Below, piece after piece: positions 32,445 through 40,544 of a DNA stretch of 40,807 bases. The notes beneath the pieces are model-generated. The model did not search any database. It was not told the DNA's origin and worked only from the letters and a program-made list of their open reading frames with translations. Numbering within the stretch: the first letter of the stretch is position 1; every line of letters begins with the position of its first letter. The DNA lies in NCBI GenBank assembly GCA_013180605.1, contig QBUL01000181.1, positions 1 to 40,807 of the forward strand. Direction: 5' to 3'. The position numbers and the translations under genes were made by a program. This stretch comes from Candidatus Methanophagaceae archaeon GoMg1 (GTDB taxonomy: Archaea > Halobacteriota > Syntropharchaeia > Alkanophagales > Methanospirareceae).

Positions 32445-33596
32445 TCAGAACAAAGGTTTTATATTTCCGTTTGTATCCATTAATTCCTGATATTCACGCT
32501 CCTTCTCACTTGTCACCTCTTTTAATGTCTCCTGTGCTTCTGCTCCCATTTCCTGTAACTCTTTTATTCTTGGTATATTAGATACACCGGAAAAGAGCAC
32601 AACTGTCGCCACATGTTCACTCTTTACAATCGGGAAATCACCGCCTCTTACTTCCGTTCCTCTTATCATCTCCTCTATCCGTTCCTTCGATTTCTCCATG
32701 CCCTTCCTACTTAACTCCTCTGGTGGTCCCGCTGCTATTACCAAAGCCCTTTCCGCACTTGACAGTTCACAAGGAATCGTTAATCTGCCTGCTACTGCTC
32801 TCCTTGTCAAAGAAGTAATCCTTGTAACTGAATCCAGCTTATCCATCGTTCCCTTCTTCCTAAAAAGCTTCTTTAATCCTCTTTCTCGCTCTATTTCTTC
32901 CGCAGCATAGCCAATTGTGGATATTCCGCCTCCTTTAAGCGTGTTCATTATCTCCGCAGCATCTACTACCATCTGCCCCACTTCGTTCGCTTCCCCCGCA
33001 CCAAACAAAATCCCGAATCGCCTCACTATCTCCTCGTTTATGCCCGCATACGCCTCTTTTACCGTCTCTCCTCCCGTCTTCCACACGTCATTATCGAAAA
33101 GGAAAAGATTGTCAACCTCATTCATGAAAGTCATCAGACTCCGTGCAGCGTTTAAAGAGTATAAACTTCCTTCCCCCTTCGCCGGTAATATCCCCAGCCC
33201 GTAAACCGGCTCTTCATATAATTTCTTCAGCCTCCTTGCCAGCACGGGAGCGCCTCCCGAACCGGTTCCACCTCCTAAACCCGCTATTACCAGAAACGCA
33301 TCCACGTGATGTGTCCCTCGTTTATCTATCTCAGTTTGTATGGTATAAATTTCATCAGTGGCAACCTTCGCCCCTAATTCGTTATCTGCTCCTATCCCAT
33401 GCCCTTTCGTCAATGCCTCGCCTATAAGCACCCGGTCTTCCATTGGGATGTTCTTTAGCCCAATCAAATCGGACTTCGCTGTATTAATGGCCACGGCATT
33501 AATCACAAAATTCTGCCCCGTTCGCTTTGCAAATTCCAAAAACGCATCTGCAACTCTTCCTCCCGCTTGTCCATAGCCTATTATAAATACCCTCAT
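32445..33596 (-). CDS. cetZ: CetZ-type tubulin/FtsZ superfamily GTPase
   Basis: CetZ proteins are archaeal tubulin relatives that shape cells rather than forming the division ring. The 383-residue protein starts with the nucleotide loop FIIGYGQAGGRVADAF, has NAVAINTAKSDL, and the tubulin signature AGLGGGTGSGGAP (GGGTGSG at 108-114, whereas FtsZ has GGGTGTG), and then VVDAAEIMNTLKGGG in the T7 region. A GAGGGGG SD precedes the ATG, and TATATATAA-like DNA lies upstream near 33670. It lies in an operon with a PRC-barrel protein upstream and a membrane-anchored protein downstream. Confidence 0.9.
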   Translation of the reverse strand: MRVFIIGYGQAGGRVADAFLEFAKRTGQNFVINAVAINTAKSDLIGLKNIPMEDRVLIGEALTKGHGIGADNELGAKVATDEIYTIQTEIDKRGTHHVDAFLVIAGLGGGTGSGGAPVLARRLKKLYEEPVYGLGILPAKGEGSLYSLNAARSLMTFMNEVDNLFLFDNDVWKTGGETVKEAYAGINEEIVRRFGILFGAGEANEVGQMVVDAAEIMNTLKGGGISTIGYAAEEIERERGLKKLFRKKGTMDKLDSVTRITSLTRRAVAGRLTIPCELSSAERALVIAAGPPEELSRKGMEKSKERIEEMIRGTEVRGGDFPIVKSEHVATVVLFSGVSNIPRIKELQEMGAEAQETLKEVTSEKEREYQELMDTNGNIKPLF

Positions 33597-33689
33597 TTTA
33601 TTCCCCCTCTCTTTCTCCTTTTTAATTTATATTTTGTATCTTTCATTAATATGTTATTTTGCAGATAGTGTCTTATTATATATAAGTAC

Positions 33690-34415
33690 TCATTTATAGC
33701 TCGAATATTTTAGAACGACATTCTTGCTGTACATATTTAAACGCACATCGTGCATGGATATTCTGCCCTTTTCCAAATTCATGCCTGCGCCTTTTTGTTT
33801 TTGCTGATTTATTATTAACCCGCCTATATTTCCCGTTTCAATTTCAAAAACAATATCTCCCACGTTCCCTATGTACTCCCCTCCTGCCGTTATAATCTTT
33901 CTATCTAAAATAGATGTACCAAACATCTTCATCGCTCGTTTTTTGCGATCGGATATTAAATTCCTGATAAACAACTCACTTCTTCTTATCTCTTCTATAT
34001 CATGCCCTAATAGATCGCCTATCGCTTTTACATCCACTACATCTTCCAGCTCGAGTCCAAGTCGGTATAAAATAGTATGCACCAAACATTGGGCGAACGC
34101 AAAGGGGTAGCTAACGGCATATTTACCGTGCGCCTTTGTCATATCCCCATCATCTACATCAAATAGGTACTCGTTCACTGCCTCTTTTACCTCCTTTGTA
34201 ATCAATTCCTTTACGTCATCTTCCGTGACGGGTACGGGTATCGTCCCCTTCTCTATTCCCTTACCCTCACAAATTTGGATTGCATAGGTGACAAAATGTT
34301 TTATCGCATCCTCTTCAATCGGCTCAAAAACGAAATTCCAGGGAAATAGACGTGATCGTGAGTAGGCAACGGCTTTTTCCCTTCCTTCTTTTTCCTTCCC
34401 CTGCTCCGCTCTCAT
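33690..34415 (-). CDS. PRC-barrel-like C-terminal domain protein (possible division/cytoskeleton adaptor)
   Basis: The 241 residues comprise a polar N-terminus, a helical middle (about 30-145, e.g. PFAFAQCLVHTILYRLGLEL and IGDLLGHDIEEI), and a C-terminal PRC-barrel-like domain (about 165-241): TSILDRKIITAGGEYIGNVG, DIVFEIETGNIGGLIINQQK, RISMHDVRLNMYSKNVVLK. PRC-barrel proteins CdpB1/CdpB2 link SepF to the division machinery in haloarchaea, so a role with the neighbouring CetZ or FtsZ2 is plausible, but this is inference. GGGGAGAAGAG precedes the ATG. It lies between an unknown gene and cetZ on the same strand. Confidence 0.7.
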   Translation of the reverse strand: MRAEQGKEKEGREKAVAYSRSRLFPWNFVFEPIEEDAIKHFVTYAIQICEGKGIEKGTIPVPVTEDDVKELITKEVKEAVNEYLFDVDDGDMTKAHGKYAVSYPFAFAQCLVHTILYRLGLELEDVVDVKAIGDLLGHDIEEIRRSELFIRNLISDRKKRAMKMFGTSILDRKIITAGGEYIGNVGDIVFEIETGNIGGLIINQQKQKGAGMNLEKGRISMHDVRLNMYSKNVVLKYSSYK

Positions 34416-34457
34416 CTCTTCTCCCCTCTCCTTTTCTTTATTTTTTTATTTTTTTTT

Positions 34458-35354
34458 TCACTTCTTAAAAAATTTCAGCATCTTATGAATATTCAAGCTT
34501 GAATCGGAAATACTTTTTCTTTTCCCTTCCCCTTCCTCTTTGCTCACCTCGATATTACAAATTCGCCATACCCATTCGCCAAAATCTGTCGCTTCGTATT
34601 CACCGTCATATTCCTTCGCCAAGTTATACCCTCTCTCACCGCTTACTAAATATACAACGCCATTAACAAGCTCTTTGTCGTAGGTATCATCACTTACAAG
34701 CTCTTTATATTCCTTGTCTTCGTGGTGAGAAATATCTTTTATTTCCTTTATCCGCAGTCTTCTCCCCTCTTTAATCAACGTTTCCAATGCATTAAGAGCG
34801 TATCCATTCTGTTTGAGCAGCATATAGCTCTTGCCTATTTTGTTTTCCATACCGAGCATGTGCTTCGCTGCCTCCTGTATTATCATTATTATATAACCCA
34901 GAACCTTCAAAGGCGATTTCTCCTTAGTGTGAATTTCTATGCCAGCCGTAGAGAAAGTGGCTTCTTTAAATTGAATACTTGGCTGTGGTTTGCCAAAAAA
35001 GATGCCAGTAAGAACAGAGAAATAAGCTTCAGAAATCGGCTCATGTTCGCTATCGTAGGGAAAGCGAGTCCCATCAAAGGAGTCAAGATTGGGAGCAAAA
35101 TCTGCAGTTAGCTCTAATATCTCACTTTTAACCTCTTCTACCTTCAAAACGGCACTGCTTCTGTCTTCCTTCTCCCTTCTCAGCTGCTTCGCTTCGGCAT
35201 CCAACTTCTCCCTTAGCTTTCCCCCTATCCCCTTTTCCAATAGCTCTTCTATCTCGTATAACTTGTCCTCACTCGCTTTATCAGCGTTTATTCCTTCTAA
35301 TCGCCAACATTCAGTGGCTAATACATTTGCATTTTCATTGAATTTATCCACCAT
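34458..35354 (-). CDS. Unrecognised soluble protein heading the CetZ operon
   Basis: I do not recognise this protein of about 298 residues. The N-terminal third is helical and charged (DKLYEIEELLEKGIGGKLRE, DAEAKQLRREKEDRSSAVLK), suggesting a short coiled coil. The middle is mixed alpha/beta, with FSVLTGIFFGKPQPSIQFKE and LKVLGYIIMIIQEAAKHMLG. The C-terminal part (ELVNGVVYLVSGERGYNLAK followed by EYDGEYEATDFGEWVWRIC) looks like a small winged-helix or beta domain. The start is set at 35354 (MVDKFNENAN) because GAGGGG lies suitably upstream; the track starts 11 codons earlier. It shares orientation and short gaps with the PRC and CetZ genes, and diverges from ftsZ2. Confidence 0.65.
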   Translation of the reverse strand: MVDKFNENANVLATECWRLEGINADKASEDKLYEIEELLEKGIGGKLREKLDAEAKQLRREKEDRSSAVLKVEEVKSEILELTADFAPNLDSFDGTRFPYDSEHEPISEAYFSVLTGIFFGKPQPSIQFKEATFSTAGIEIHTKEKSPLKVLGYIIMIIQEAAKHMLGMENKIGKSYMLLKQNGYALNALETLIKEGRRLRIKEIKDISHHEDKEYKELVSDDTYDKELVNGVVYLVSGERGYNLAKEYDGEYEATDFGEWVWRICNIEVSKEEGEGKRKSISDSSLNIHKMLKFFKK

Positions 35355-35557
35355 TTTCTCTTTTCCCCTCTCCCCCAAGGGCGGCAAATTTCTATTTCTA
35401 TTACTATTCTCTTCTTTCTTTCTTTCTAAAAACTTATTCTGAAAACTATTTATGTCCTTATTTAACCGAAAGCTTTATATAACCCTTCCTTCCTAAGGAA
35501 ACAACTACCAAGAAAAATTGTACGTAAATGATGTAAAAAAGGGGGATGGATGATAAG

Positions 35558-36673
35558 ATGGATACAATATTTGGGCATAGTCCCGAGGAAATAGATGTGA
35601 ATGAAGAAGCAGAGGAAGATTGGTTTGGCGTGCCGAAGATAGCGATCGTTGGTGTGGGCGGAGCAGGTAACAACTCTATGAACAGGTTAGAGCGCTTAGG
35701 GGGTCTGGAGGGAGTAGATAGAATAGCTATAAATACAGACAAACTGCACCTGGATTCGATAAGTTGCGAAAAGAAGGTATTGATAGGGAGGTCCCTTACC
35801 AGGGGGTTAGGAGCCGGAGGGTCTCCAGAAGTAGCGAGGAAAGCCGCGGAAATAGACAGAAACGAATTAGAAGGGTTGTTGGGAGATAAGAACTTTGTGT
35901 TCCTCACTGCGGGAATGGGCGGAGGAACAGGCACAGGGGCTTCACCCGTTATTGCAGAGATAGCAAAGGAAGCGGGCGCGATTGTCGTTGCTATGGTCTC
36001 GTTCCCGTTTGGGGTGGAGCGGAAAAGGAGAGACAGGGCAGCAGAAGGGATAGAGGAATTGAGAGAAGCAACAGATACGGTTATCGTATTGGAGAACGAC
36101 AAATTACTAAAATACGCAGGGAACCTCTCGGTGAATGATGCGTTTAAAACAATGGACATGTTGATTGCAAGTACAATACAGGGCATAGCGGGGACGGTAA
36201 CACAACCTTCTCTGGTTAATCTCGACTTTGCAGACCTCAAGGCAGTAATGGCAGAAGGCGGTGTCGCGGTGATGCTCGTCGGCGAGACGACAAAAGCGGA
36301 GAACAAACCCGAAGCGGTGGTGTCGGATGCGCTCAGCCATCCGCTGCTCGAAGCGGACTATCGAGATGCAAAAGGTGCTCTTATACACATCACAGGCGGC
36401 TCGGACCTTACAATGATCGAGACAAACGACATCGTGGAGTTGCTCACCTACGACTTGAATCCTGATGCAAACGTGATATGGGGAGCGAGAATAGATAACG
36501 ATTACGCGGGAAAAGCAAAGGTAACGGCGATAATTACCGGTGTAGAGCCAACATGGGTATTTGGCGGAAGATACGAAGACCGAAAAGAGGGTATAAACCA
36601 GAAGGTAAAGAATGTAGGTGCAAGTGCAGGTCGTAGAGGAGGAATCGGAGATATTATACCCATTATTCGCTGA
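35558..36673 (+). CDS. ftsZ2: Cell division GTPase FtsZ2
   Basis: This FtsZ has all core motifs, counted from ATG 35546: the nucleotide loop VGVGGAGNNSMNRL (residues 35-48), NTDKLHLD, MGGGTGTGASP (GGGTGTG 125-131), the T7 loop NLDFADLKAVM, and a C-terminal tail rich in basic and glycine residues. It has the N-terminal acidic extension typical of archaeal FtsZ2. In haloarchaea FtsZ2 works with FtsZ1 in division constriction. ATG 35546 directly abuts GGGGG, whereas ATG 35558 has better SD spacing, so I favour 35558. It diverges from the CetZ/PRC operon across a 158-200-base AT-rich gap and is followed by the RNase P RNA gene. Confidence 0.95.
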   Translation: MDTIFGHSPEEIDVNEEAEEDWFGVPKIAIVGVGGAGNNSMNRLERLGGLEGVDRIAINTDKLHLDSISCEKKVLIGRSLTRGLGAGGSPEVARKAAEIDRNELEGLLGDKNFVFLTAGMGGGTGTGASPVIAEIAKEAGAIVVAMVSFPFGVERKRRDRAAEGIEELREATDTVIVLENDKLLKYAGNLSVNDAFKTMDMLIASTIQGIAGTVTQPSLVNLDFADLKAVMAEGGVAVMLVGETTKAENKPEAVVSDALSHPLLEADYRDAKGALIHITGGSDLTMIETNDIVELLTYDLNPDANVIWGARIDNDYAGKAKVTAIITGVEPTWVFGGRYEDRKEGINQKVKNVGASAGRRGGIGDIIPIIR

Positions 36674-36689
36674 GTAACCGAACAGAAGA

Positions 36690-36697
36690 AATATATT
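36690..36697 (+). promoter_or_regulatory. TATA-like box of the RNase P RNA gene
   Basis: AATATATTG is centred about 26 bases before the proposed 5' end (36720) of rnpB, the standard archaeal spacing. Confidence 0.5.
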
Positions 36698-36719
36698 GCA
36701 ATAGAACAATCTAAATATA

Positions 36720-36985
36720 GGGGAGAGAGGAAGGGCAGCTGCCGGTCTTCCTTTGTAAGAAGGCTGAGGAAAGTCCCTCCACCGCGAAAACACGAATGCC
36801 GTGAGGGCATAAGGCGAGAGTCTTGGCTATGGTATAGAAACGATACCGTGTCATATCAATGCAATGATTCCGTAAGGATGAGGTCGTATGGCACGGATGG
36901 AACGACCAACCTCGTGGGTGCAAGCCTCAATTTGAGAAGGCGCGCAGATAAATGCTGCCGAAACAGAAGGGGGCTTACTCTCCTC
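36720..36985 (+). ncRNA. rnpB: RNase P RNA
   Basis: This is the RNA subunit of the enzyme that removes the 5' leader of pre-tRNA. Diagnostic conserved regions are present: GCTGAGGAAAGTCCCTCC near the 5' side (CR-I) and AAACAGAAGGGGGCTTACTC at the 3' side (CR-V). GGGGAGAG at 36720 pairs with CTCTCCTC at 36977-36984, forming helix P1. AGGCGAGAGTC and ATGGAACGACCAACCTCGTG lie between. The ORFs listed inside it are shadows. It is followed head-on by rnz, whose stop codon touches its 3' end. Ends are estimated from P1. Confidence 0.9.
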
Positions 36986-37910
36986 ACTCCCCCTCAACTC
37001 TATAAGGAATTTCTATCGTCATTAACTCTCTTGCAACTTCGGTGTTCTCAAACACACGCCGTGCTTCTTCTTCCAGCTTGCTCGCACCGCCTAAATCGGA
37101 ATACCTCGCGCTGAGGTGCGTCAGGATAAGTTTTCTTACGCTCGCTTTCTTCGCAACTTCCGCAGCTTCCGTAGCAGTCGAATGCATGTAATCGATCGCA
37201 TATCGTTGCGTTTCCTCCGATAAAGTACCTTCATGTATTAATAAGTCTGCGTCCCTGCTCGCTTCTATCACGCTTTCGCAGGGTCTTGTATCGCCGGTAT
37301 ATACGATTTTCCTGCCTTTTCGCGGCGGTCCTAAAACCTGTTCCGGTCGTATCTCTTTTCCATTTACCGAGATGGAATGCCCTGATTGAAGTTTGGAAAA
37401 TAAAGGACCGGGTTTGATGCCGAGCTCTATTGCTCTTTCTCGATTAAATCTCCCTGGTCGCATTGCCTCTTCCAACACGTATCCTATACTTACTATATTG
37501 TGCACCGTTTTTATCGCTCTTATCTCATACTTCGGTCTTTTTACCACGTCCCCTGGTTTCAGTTCTATCGCTTTTACTTCAAAACTCCTTCCTGCATAAC
37601 CCAAAGCCAGAAGATGGTACAGGAATTTATCCACCTGTCTTGGACCGTATATCTCCAGCGGCTCTTTCCGACCCTGCAACGCCATTGTTTGTAGCAGACC
37701 TGGAATACCGAGCACATGGTCAGCATGGAAATGCGTGATAAAAATGGAGTTTAGTGTCATTCCGGTCTTTGCGCGCATCATCTGCCGCTGCGTGCCTTCT
37801 CCACAATCAAATAGCATTAGTTCCCCCTCTCTATTTACCGCTATTGCAGATGGATTCCTGTTCGGCGTTGGTGTCGAGCCACCGGTTCCTAAAAACGTTA
37901 TTCGCAGCAT
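36984..37910 (-). CDS. rnz: RNase Z (tRNA 3' endonuclease)
   Basis: RNase Z cuts the 3' trailer of pre-tRNA. The metallo-beta-lactamase fold is shown by FLGTGGSTPTPNRNPSAIAV, FITHFHADHVLGIPGL (the HxHxDH motif), VYTGDTRPCES, LLIHEGTL and ILTHLSARY. About 308 residues is standard. The start is set at ATG 37910 (MLRITFLGTGG); the ten earlier codons of the track ORF fall in a hairpin motif shared with repeat A. It ends against the 3' end of the RNase P RNA gene, so the two tRNA end-processing genes converge. Confidence 0.94.
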   Translation of the reverse strand: MLRITFLGTGGSTPTPNRNPSAIAVNREGELMLFDCGEGTQRQMMRAKTGMTLNSIFITHFHADHVLGIPGLLQTMALQGRKEPLEIYGPRQVDKFLYHLLALGYAGRSFEVKAIELKPGDVVKRPKYEIRAIKTVHNIVSIGYVLEEAMRPGRFNRERAIELGIKPGPLFSKLQSGHSISVNGKEIRPEQVLGPPRKGRKIVYTGDTRPCESVIEASRDADLLIHEGTLSEETQRYAIDYMHSTATEAAEVAKKASVRKLILTHLSARYSDLGGASKLEEEARRVFENTEVARELMTIEIPYRVEGE

Positions 37911-37942
37911 AAACCTTTTCTTAGAAAGAATGCTTACCAAAA
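37911..37942 (-). repeat. Short hairpin motif shared with repeat A, in the rnz leader
   Basis: Read on the minus strand it is TTTGGTAAGCATTCTTTCTA followed by AGAAAAGGTTT, almost the same as the motif before tatD (6637-6670) and inside repeat A copies 2 and 3. It ends directly at the rnz start codon. Confidence 0.55.
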
Positions 37943-37976
37943 GAAATAAATAAACAATCAGAATAATGGATTAATC

Positions 37977-38786
37977 ATGGCAATAAAAGTAGCAGTTGCG
38001 GGAGCAAGAGGTAGAATGGGCGGTCAGGTGGTGGGGAGCGTCCTGGAAACCGATAATATGGAACTGGTGGCGGGTTTTGATTCCCGTGGTGTAGGAGAAG
38101 AAATAGCACCGGGAACGGGAGTGAAAATATCGAGCCCAGAAGAACTGGAGCACGTGTTAAACCGGGTCGAGCAGGATGTATTTGTGGATTTTACGAACGC
38201 TGCAGCAGCAGTTGAAAACGTTAAAGTCGCCGCTCGTAACAAACTAAAGCTCGTGGTTGGCACCACAGGATTCTCGGAGGAGCAGTTCAAAGAGATGGAA
38301 AACGCTATAAAAGACCATGCCCCTGCCATTATTTCCCCTAACTTCTCTATCGGTGTGAACGTCTTCTGGAAATTGATTGCCGAGGCGGCACGGCATTTTT
38401 TGCCATATCGGTACCACATGGAGATTATAGAGATGCACCACTCGCATAAAAAGGACGCTCCAAGCGGGACGGCGGTAAAAGCCGCGGGAATCCTCGCTGA
38501 TTGCCTCGGAGAAAAAACCACATTTGTCTACGGCAGGCAGGGCATCACAGGAGAGAGAACGGATGAGGAGATAGGGATACATGCAATCCGTGCAGGGGAC
38601 ATCGTTGGCGACCACACGGTATTATACGCGGGCAAGGGAGAGCGACTGGAGATAACACATCGTGCACAGAGCCGAGAAGCTTTCGCTCTGGGTGCGATAA
38701 AAGCCATTGAATGGATTAACAGGAAAGAGGAAGCGGGGATATACTCGATGGAAGCGATGATGGCGGAATTGGAACGAGGCAAATGA
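37977..38786 (+). CDS. dapB: 4-hydroxy-tetrahydrodipicolinate reductase
   Basis: DapB reduces hydroxytetrahydrodipicolinate in the diaminopimelate/lysine pathway using NAD(P)H. The 269-residue protein has the cofactor loop VAGARGRMGGQVV, VVGTTGFSEEQ, IISPNFSIGVNVFW, the active-site EMHHSHKKDAPSGTA, and GDHTVLYAG. Normal length. No other lysine genes are nearby. Its stop overlaps the start of the OB-HD gene by 4 nt (ATGA), implying coupled translation. Confidence 0.95.
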   Translation: MAIKVAVAGARGRMGGQVVGSVLETDNMELVAGFDSRGVGEEIAPGTGVKISSPEELEHVLNRVEQDVFVDFTNAAAAVENVKVAARNKLKLVVGTTGFSEEQFKEMENAIKDHAPAIISPNFSIGVNVFWKLIAEAARHFLPYRYHMEIIEMHHSHKKDAPSGTAVKAAGILADCLGEKTTFVYGRQGITGERTDEEIGIHAIRAGDIVGDHTVLYAGKGERLEITHRAQSREAFALGAIKAIEWINRKEEAGIYSMEAMMAELERGK

Positions 38787-39769
38787 GCGAAATTTCAAAA
38801 AAGGTGAAAGATTTAAGGGCAGGTAGCACCGTTGAGTCCACTTTTCTGATACTGGAGAAGGAACTAAAAGAATTTATCAGAAAAGAAGGATACTACCTGC
38901 AGGTGCAATTAGGAGATGGCTCGGGCAGTATATGGGCGAAGTGCTGGAATAACGCGGAAGAAGTCGCATCTCGGTTCGACCCCGGCGACGTTGTTCGTAT
39001 AAAGGGCGTGGTGGAATCCTTCAAAGGTCGTTTACAGTTAATCTTCACGTCTGAAGGGCTTGAAAGAAGTACTGAACCATGCGACATCGCCGAATATCTG
39101 CCAATAACATCGAAAAACATAGACTTTTTGGTTGATGAGCTACTAAAAACAGCGGAGAGTATGGAGAACGAATATCTTAAGCAACTGGTTTTTTCTTTTC
39201 TCCACGACCCTTCCTTTGTGAATTCGTTTAAGAGGGCTCCAGCCGCTAAATTTCATCACCATAATTACACCGGCGGGTTGATCGAGCATACGCAGTCGGT
39301 TATGGCGATATGCAAAACCATCTGCGGGTTATATCCCGAACTCGACAGGGATTTGTTACTTGCGGGTGCCATCCTGCATGACGTAGGGAAAACAGCGGCG
39401 TATGAATATTCGTTTCGGATAGACGTAACAGAAGAAGGCGGGCTGGTAGACCATGTCGTTCTGGGTTACCGAATGGTGAGGGGAAAAATAAAAGAGATAA
39501 AAAGTTTCCCTGAAGAACTTGAGCTCAGGTTGCTGCACCTTATCCTGAGTCATCATAATTACGGTGACTGGGGCTCTCCGGTGAAGCCCTTGTTTGCAGA
39601 AGCGCAGGCATTATGTTATGCCGACCTGCTCGATTCTCAGCTCAAGGAATTCATGCAGATACAGAAACAAGAGGAATCGAAAGGAAAAGAAGGCGTCTGG
39701 AGTGACTACAGCCGCAGCTTAAACCGTTTCTTTTATCTGGGCAGAGGAAAAATACATTCTAATAAATAA
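38783..39769 (+). CDS. YhaM-like OB-fold plus HD-domain 3'-5' exoribonuclease
   Basis: The 328-residue protein has an N-terminal OB-fold nucleic acid-binding domain (about 15-100, VQLGDGSGSIWAKCWNNAEE, DVVRIKGVVESFKGRLQL). Then an HD phosphohydrolase domain (about 150-300) has FHHHNYTGGLIEHTQSV, LLAGAILHDVGKT and LHLILSHHNYGDWG. This is the arrangement of YhaM/CBF1-type 3'-5' exonucleases, which act on RNA and DNA ends. It may take part in RNA decay or DNA metabolism here; the substrate is not decided by sequence. It overlaps dapB by 4 nt and lies 4 nt before the phosphatidyltransferase gene, forming a three-gene transcript. Confidence 0.88.
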   Translation: MSEISKKVKDLRAGSTVESTFLILEKELKEFIRKEGYYLQVQLGDGSGSIWAKCWNNAEEVASRFDPGDVVRIKGVVESFKGRLQLIFTSEGLERSTEPCDIAEYLPITSKNIDFLVDELLKTAESMENEYLKQLVFSFLHDPSFVNSFKRAPAAKFHHHNYTGGLIEHTQSVMAICKTICGLYPELDRDLLLAGAILHDVGKTAAYEYSFRIDVTEEGGLVDHVVLGYRMVRGKIKEIKSFPEELELRLLHLILSHHNYGDWGSPVKPLFAEAQALCYADLLDSQLKEFMQIQKQEESKGKEGVWSDYSRSLNRFFYLGRGKIHSNK

Positions 39770-39773
39770 AAAA

Positions 39774-40535
39774 ATGAACGAAACTAATTTTTCTGACGAG
39801 AGCATTTTAAAGTTAATAAAACTGCCTGATTTACTCTCGGTCATCAATGCCCTGTTCGGCTTCACTGCGATACTATTTGTACTTCGTAAAGTGAATGCGA
39901 GCGCAATTGAAAATGCGCTTATATTGATTTTAGCCGCGGCGGTCGTTGACGGATTAGATGGCGTAGTGGCAAGAAATATGGGAGGTTCGCCCATAGGCAA
40001 ATATCTTGATTCGCTTGCTGATATGCTCTCCTTTGGTGTCGCACCTGCAATTGTCACGTATGTGTTTCTCAATGACTATTTGCATGTTTACGCTTACGCA
40101 TACATTACATTGGCTCTCTGCGGTGCGTATGTGATAAGCGGGATGTTAAGGCTTGCGAGATTCGATGCAAAACCTTCCTTTCAAAAAGACAAAGTGTACT
40201 TCGAGGGATTTCCAATTACATGGGCTGCAATTTCTTTAGCTTCGTTCATGCTTGTGTTCATCGAATTTCCCTTGTTTTATCCCTATTTTTTCCTTCTGAT
40301 TGTGTTAATGGGTGTTTCATGTGGCTTGATGACCAGTAGAATAAGGTATAGAAATAGAAGGGACAAGCGGATAGCGATACCCATAGGGATTATCTTTTTC
40401 ACACTGTTCTTTTTCTATGCATTCTCTCTGCCGTTCGTTTACCCAGCAGCCATTATTTTTGTGTTAACGGCGTCCTATATCCTCAGCCCTTTTTTTCGTT
40501 ATGACTCGCTCTCCCCCCCTGTCGGCACAGTCTAA
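39774..40535 (+). CDS. pssA: CDP-alcohol phosphatidyltransferase (archaetidylserine synthase-like)
   Basis: This membrane enzyme likely joins serine to a CDP-activated archaeal lipid. The CDP-alcohol motif DGxxARx8GxxxDxxxD is present as VDGLDGVVARNMGG followed by GKYLDSLADMLSFG. Around it are several membrane helices (LSVINALFGFTAILFVL, ALILILAAAVV, APAIVTYVFL, YAYITLALCGAYVISGML, and four or so in the C-terminal half). At 253 residues it fits PssA-type enzymes. Serine as acceptor is the family default, not proven. It ends the dapB operon. Confidence 0.85.
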   Translation: MNETNFSDESILKLIKLPDLLSVINALFGFTAILFVLRKVNASAIENALILILAAAVVDGLDGVVARNMGGSPIGKYLDSLADMLSFGVAPAIVTYVFLNDYLHVYAYAYITLALCGAYVISGMLRLARFDAKPSFQKDKVYFEGFPITWAAISLASFMLVFIEFPLFYPYFFLLIVLMGVSCGLMTSRIRYRNRRDKRIAIPIGIIFFTLFFFYAFSLPFVYPAAIIFVLTASYILSPFFRYDSLSPPVGTV

Positions 40536-40544
40536 AAATCAAGT

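Noticed and set aside
35458-36306. Minus-strand ORF of 282 residues
   Set aside because: It is antisense to ftsZ2 and serine/proline-rich, as expected for a shadow frame.
36107-36793. Minus-strand ORF of 228 residues
   Set aside because: It is antisense to ftsZ2, with cysteine/arginine-rich shadow composition.
36848-37114. ORF of 88 residues on the plus strand
   Set aside because: It lies inside the RNase P RNA and antisense to rnz; no protein-like features.
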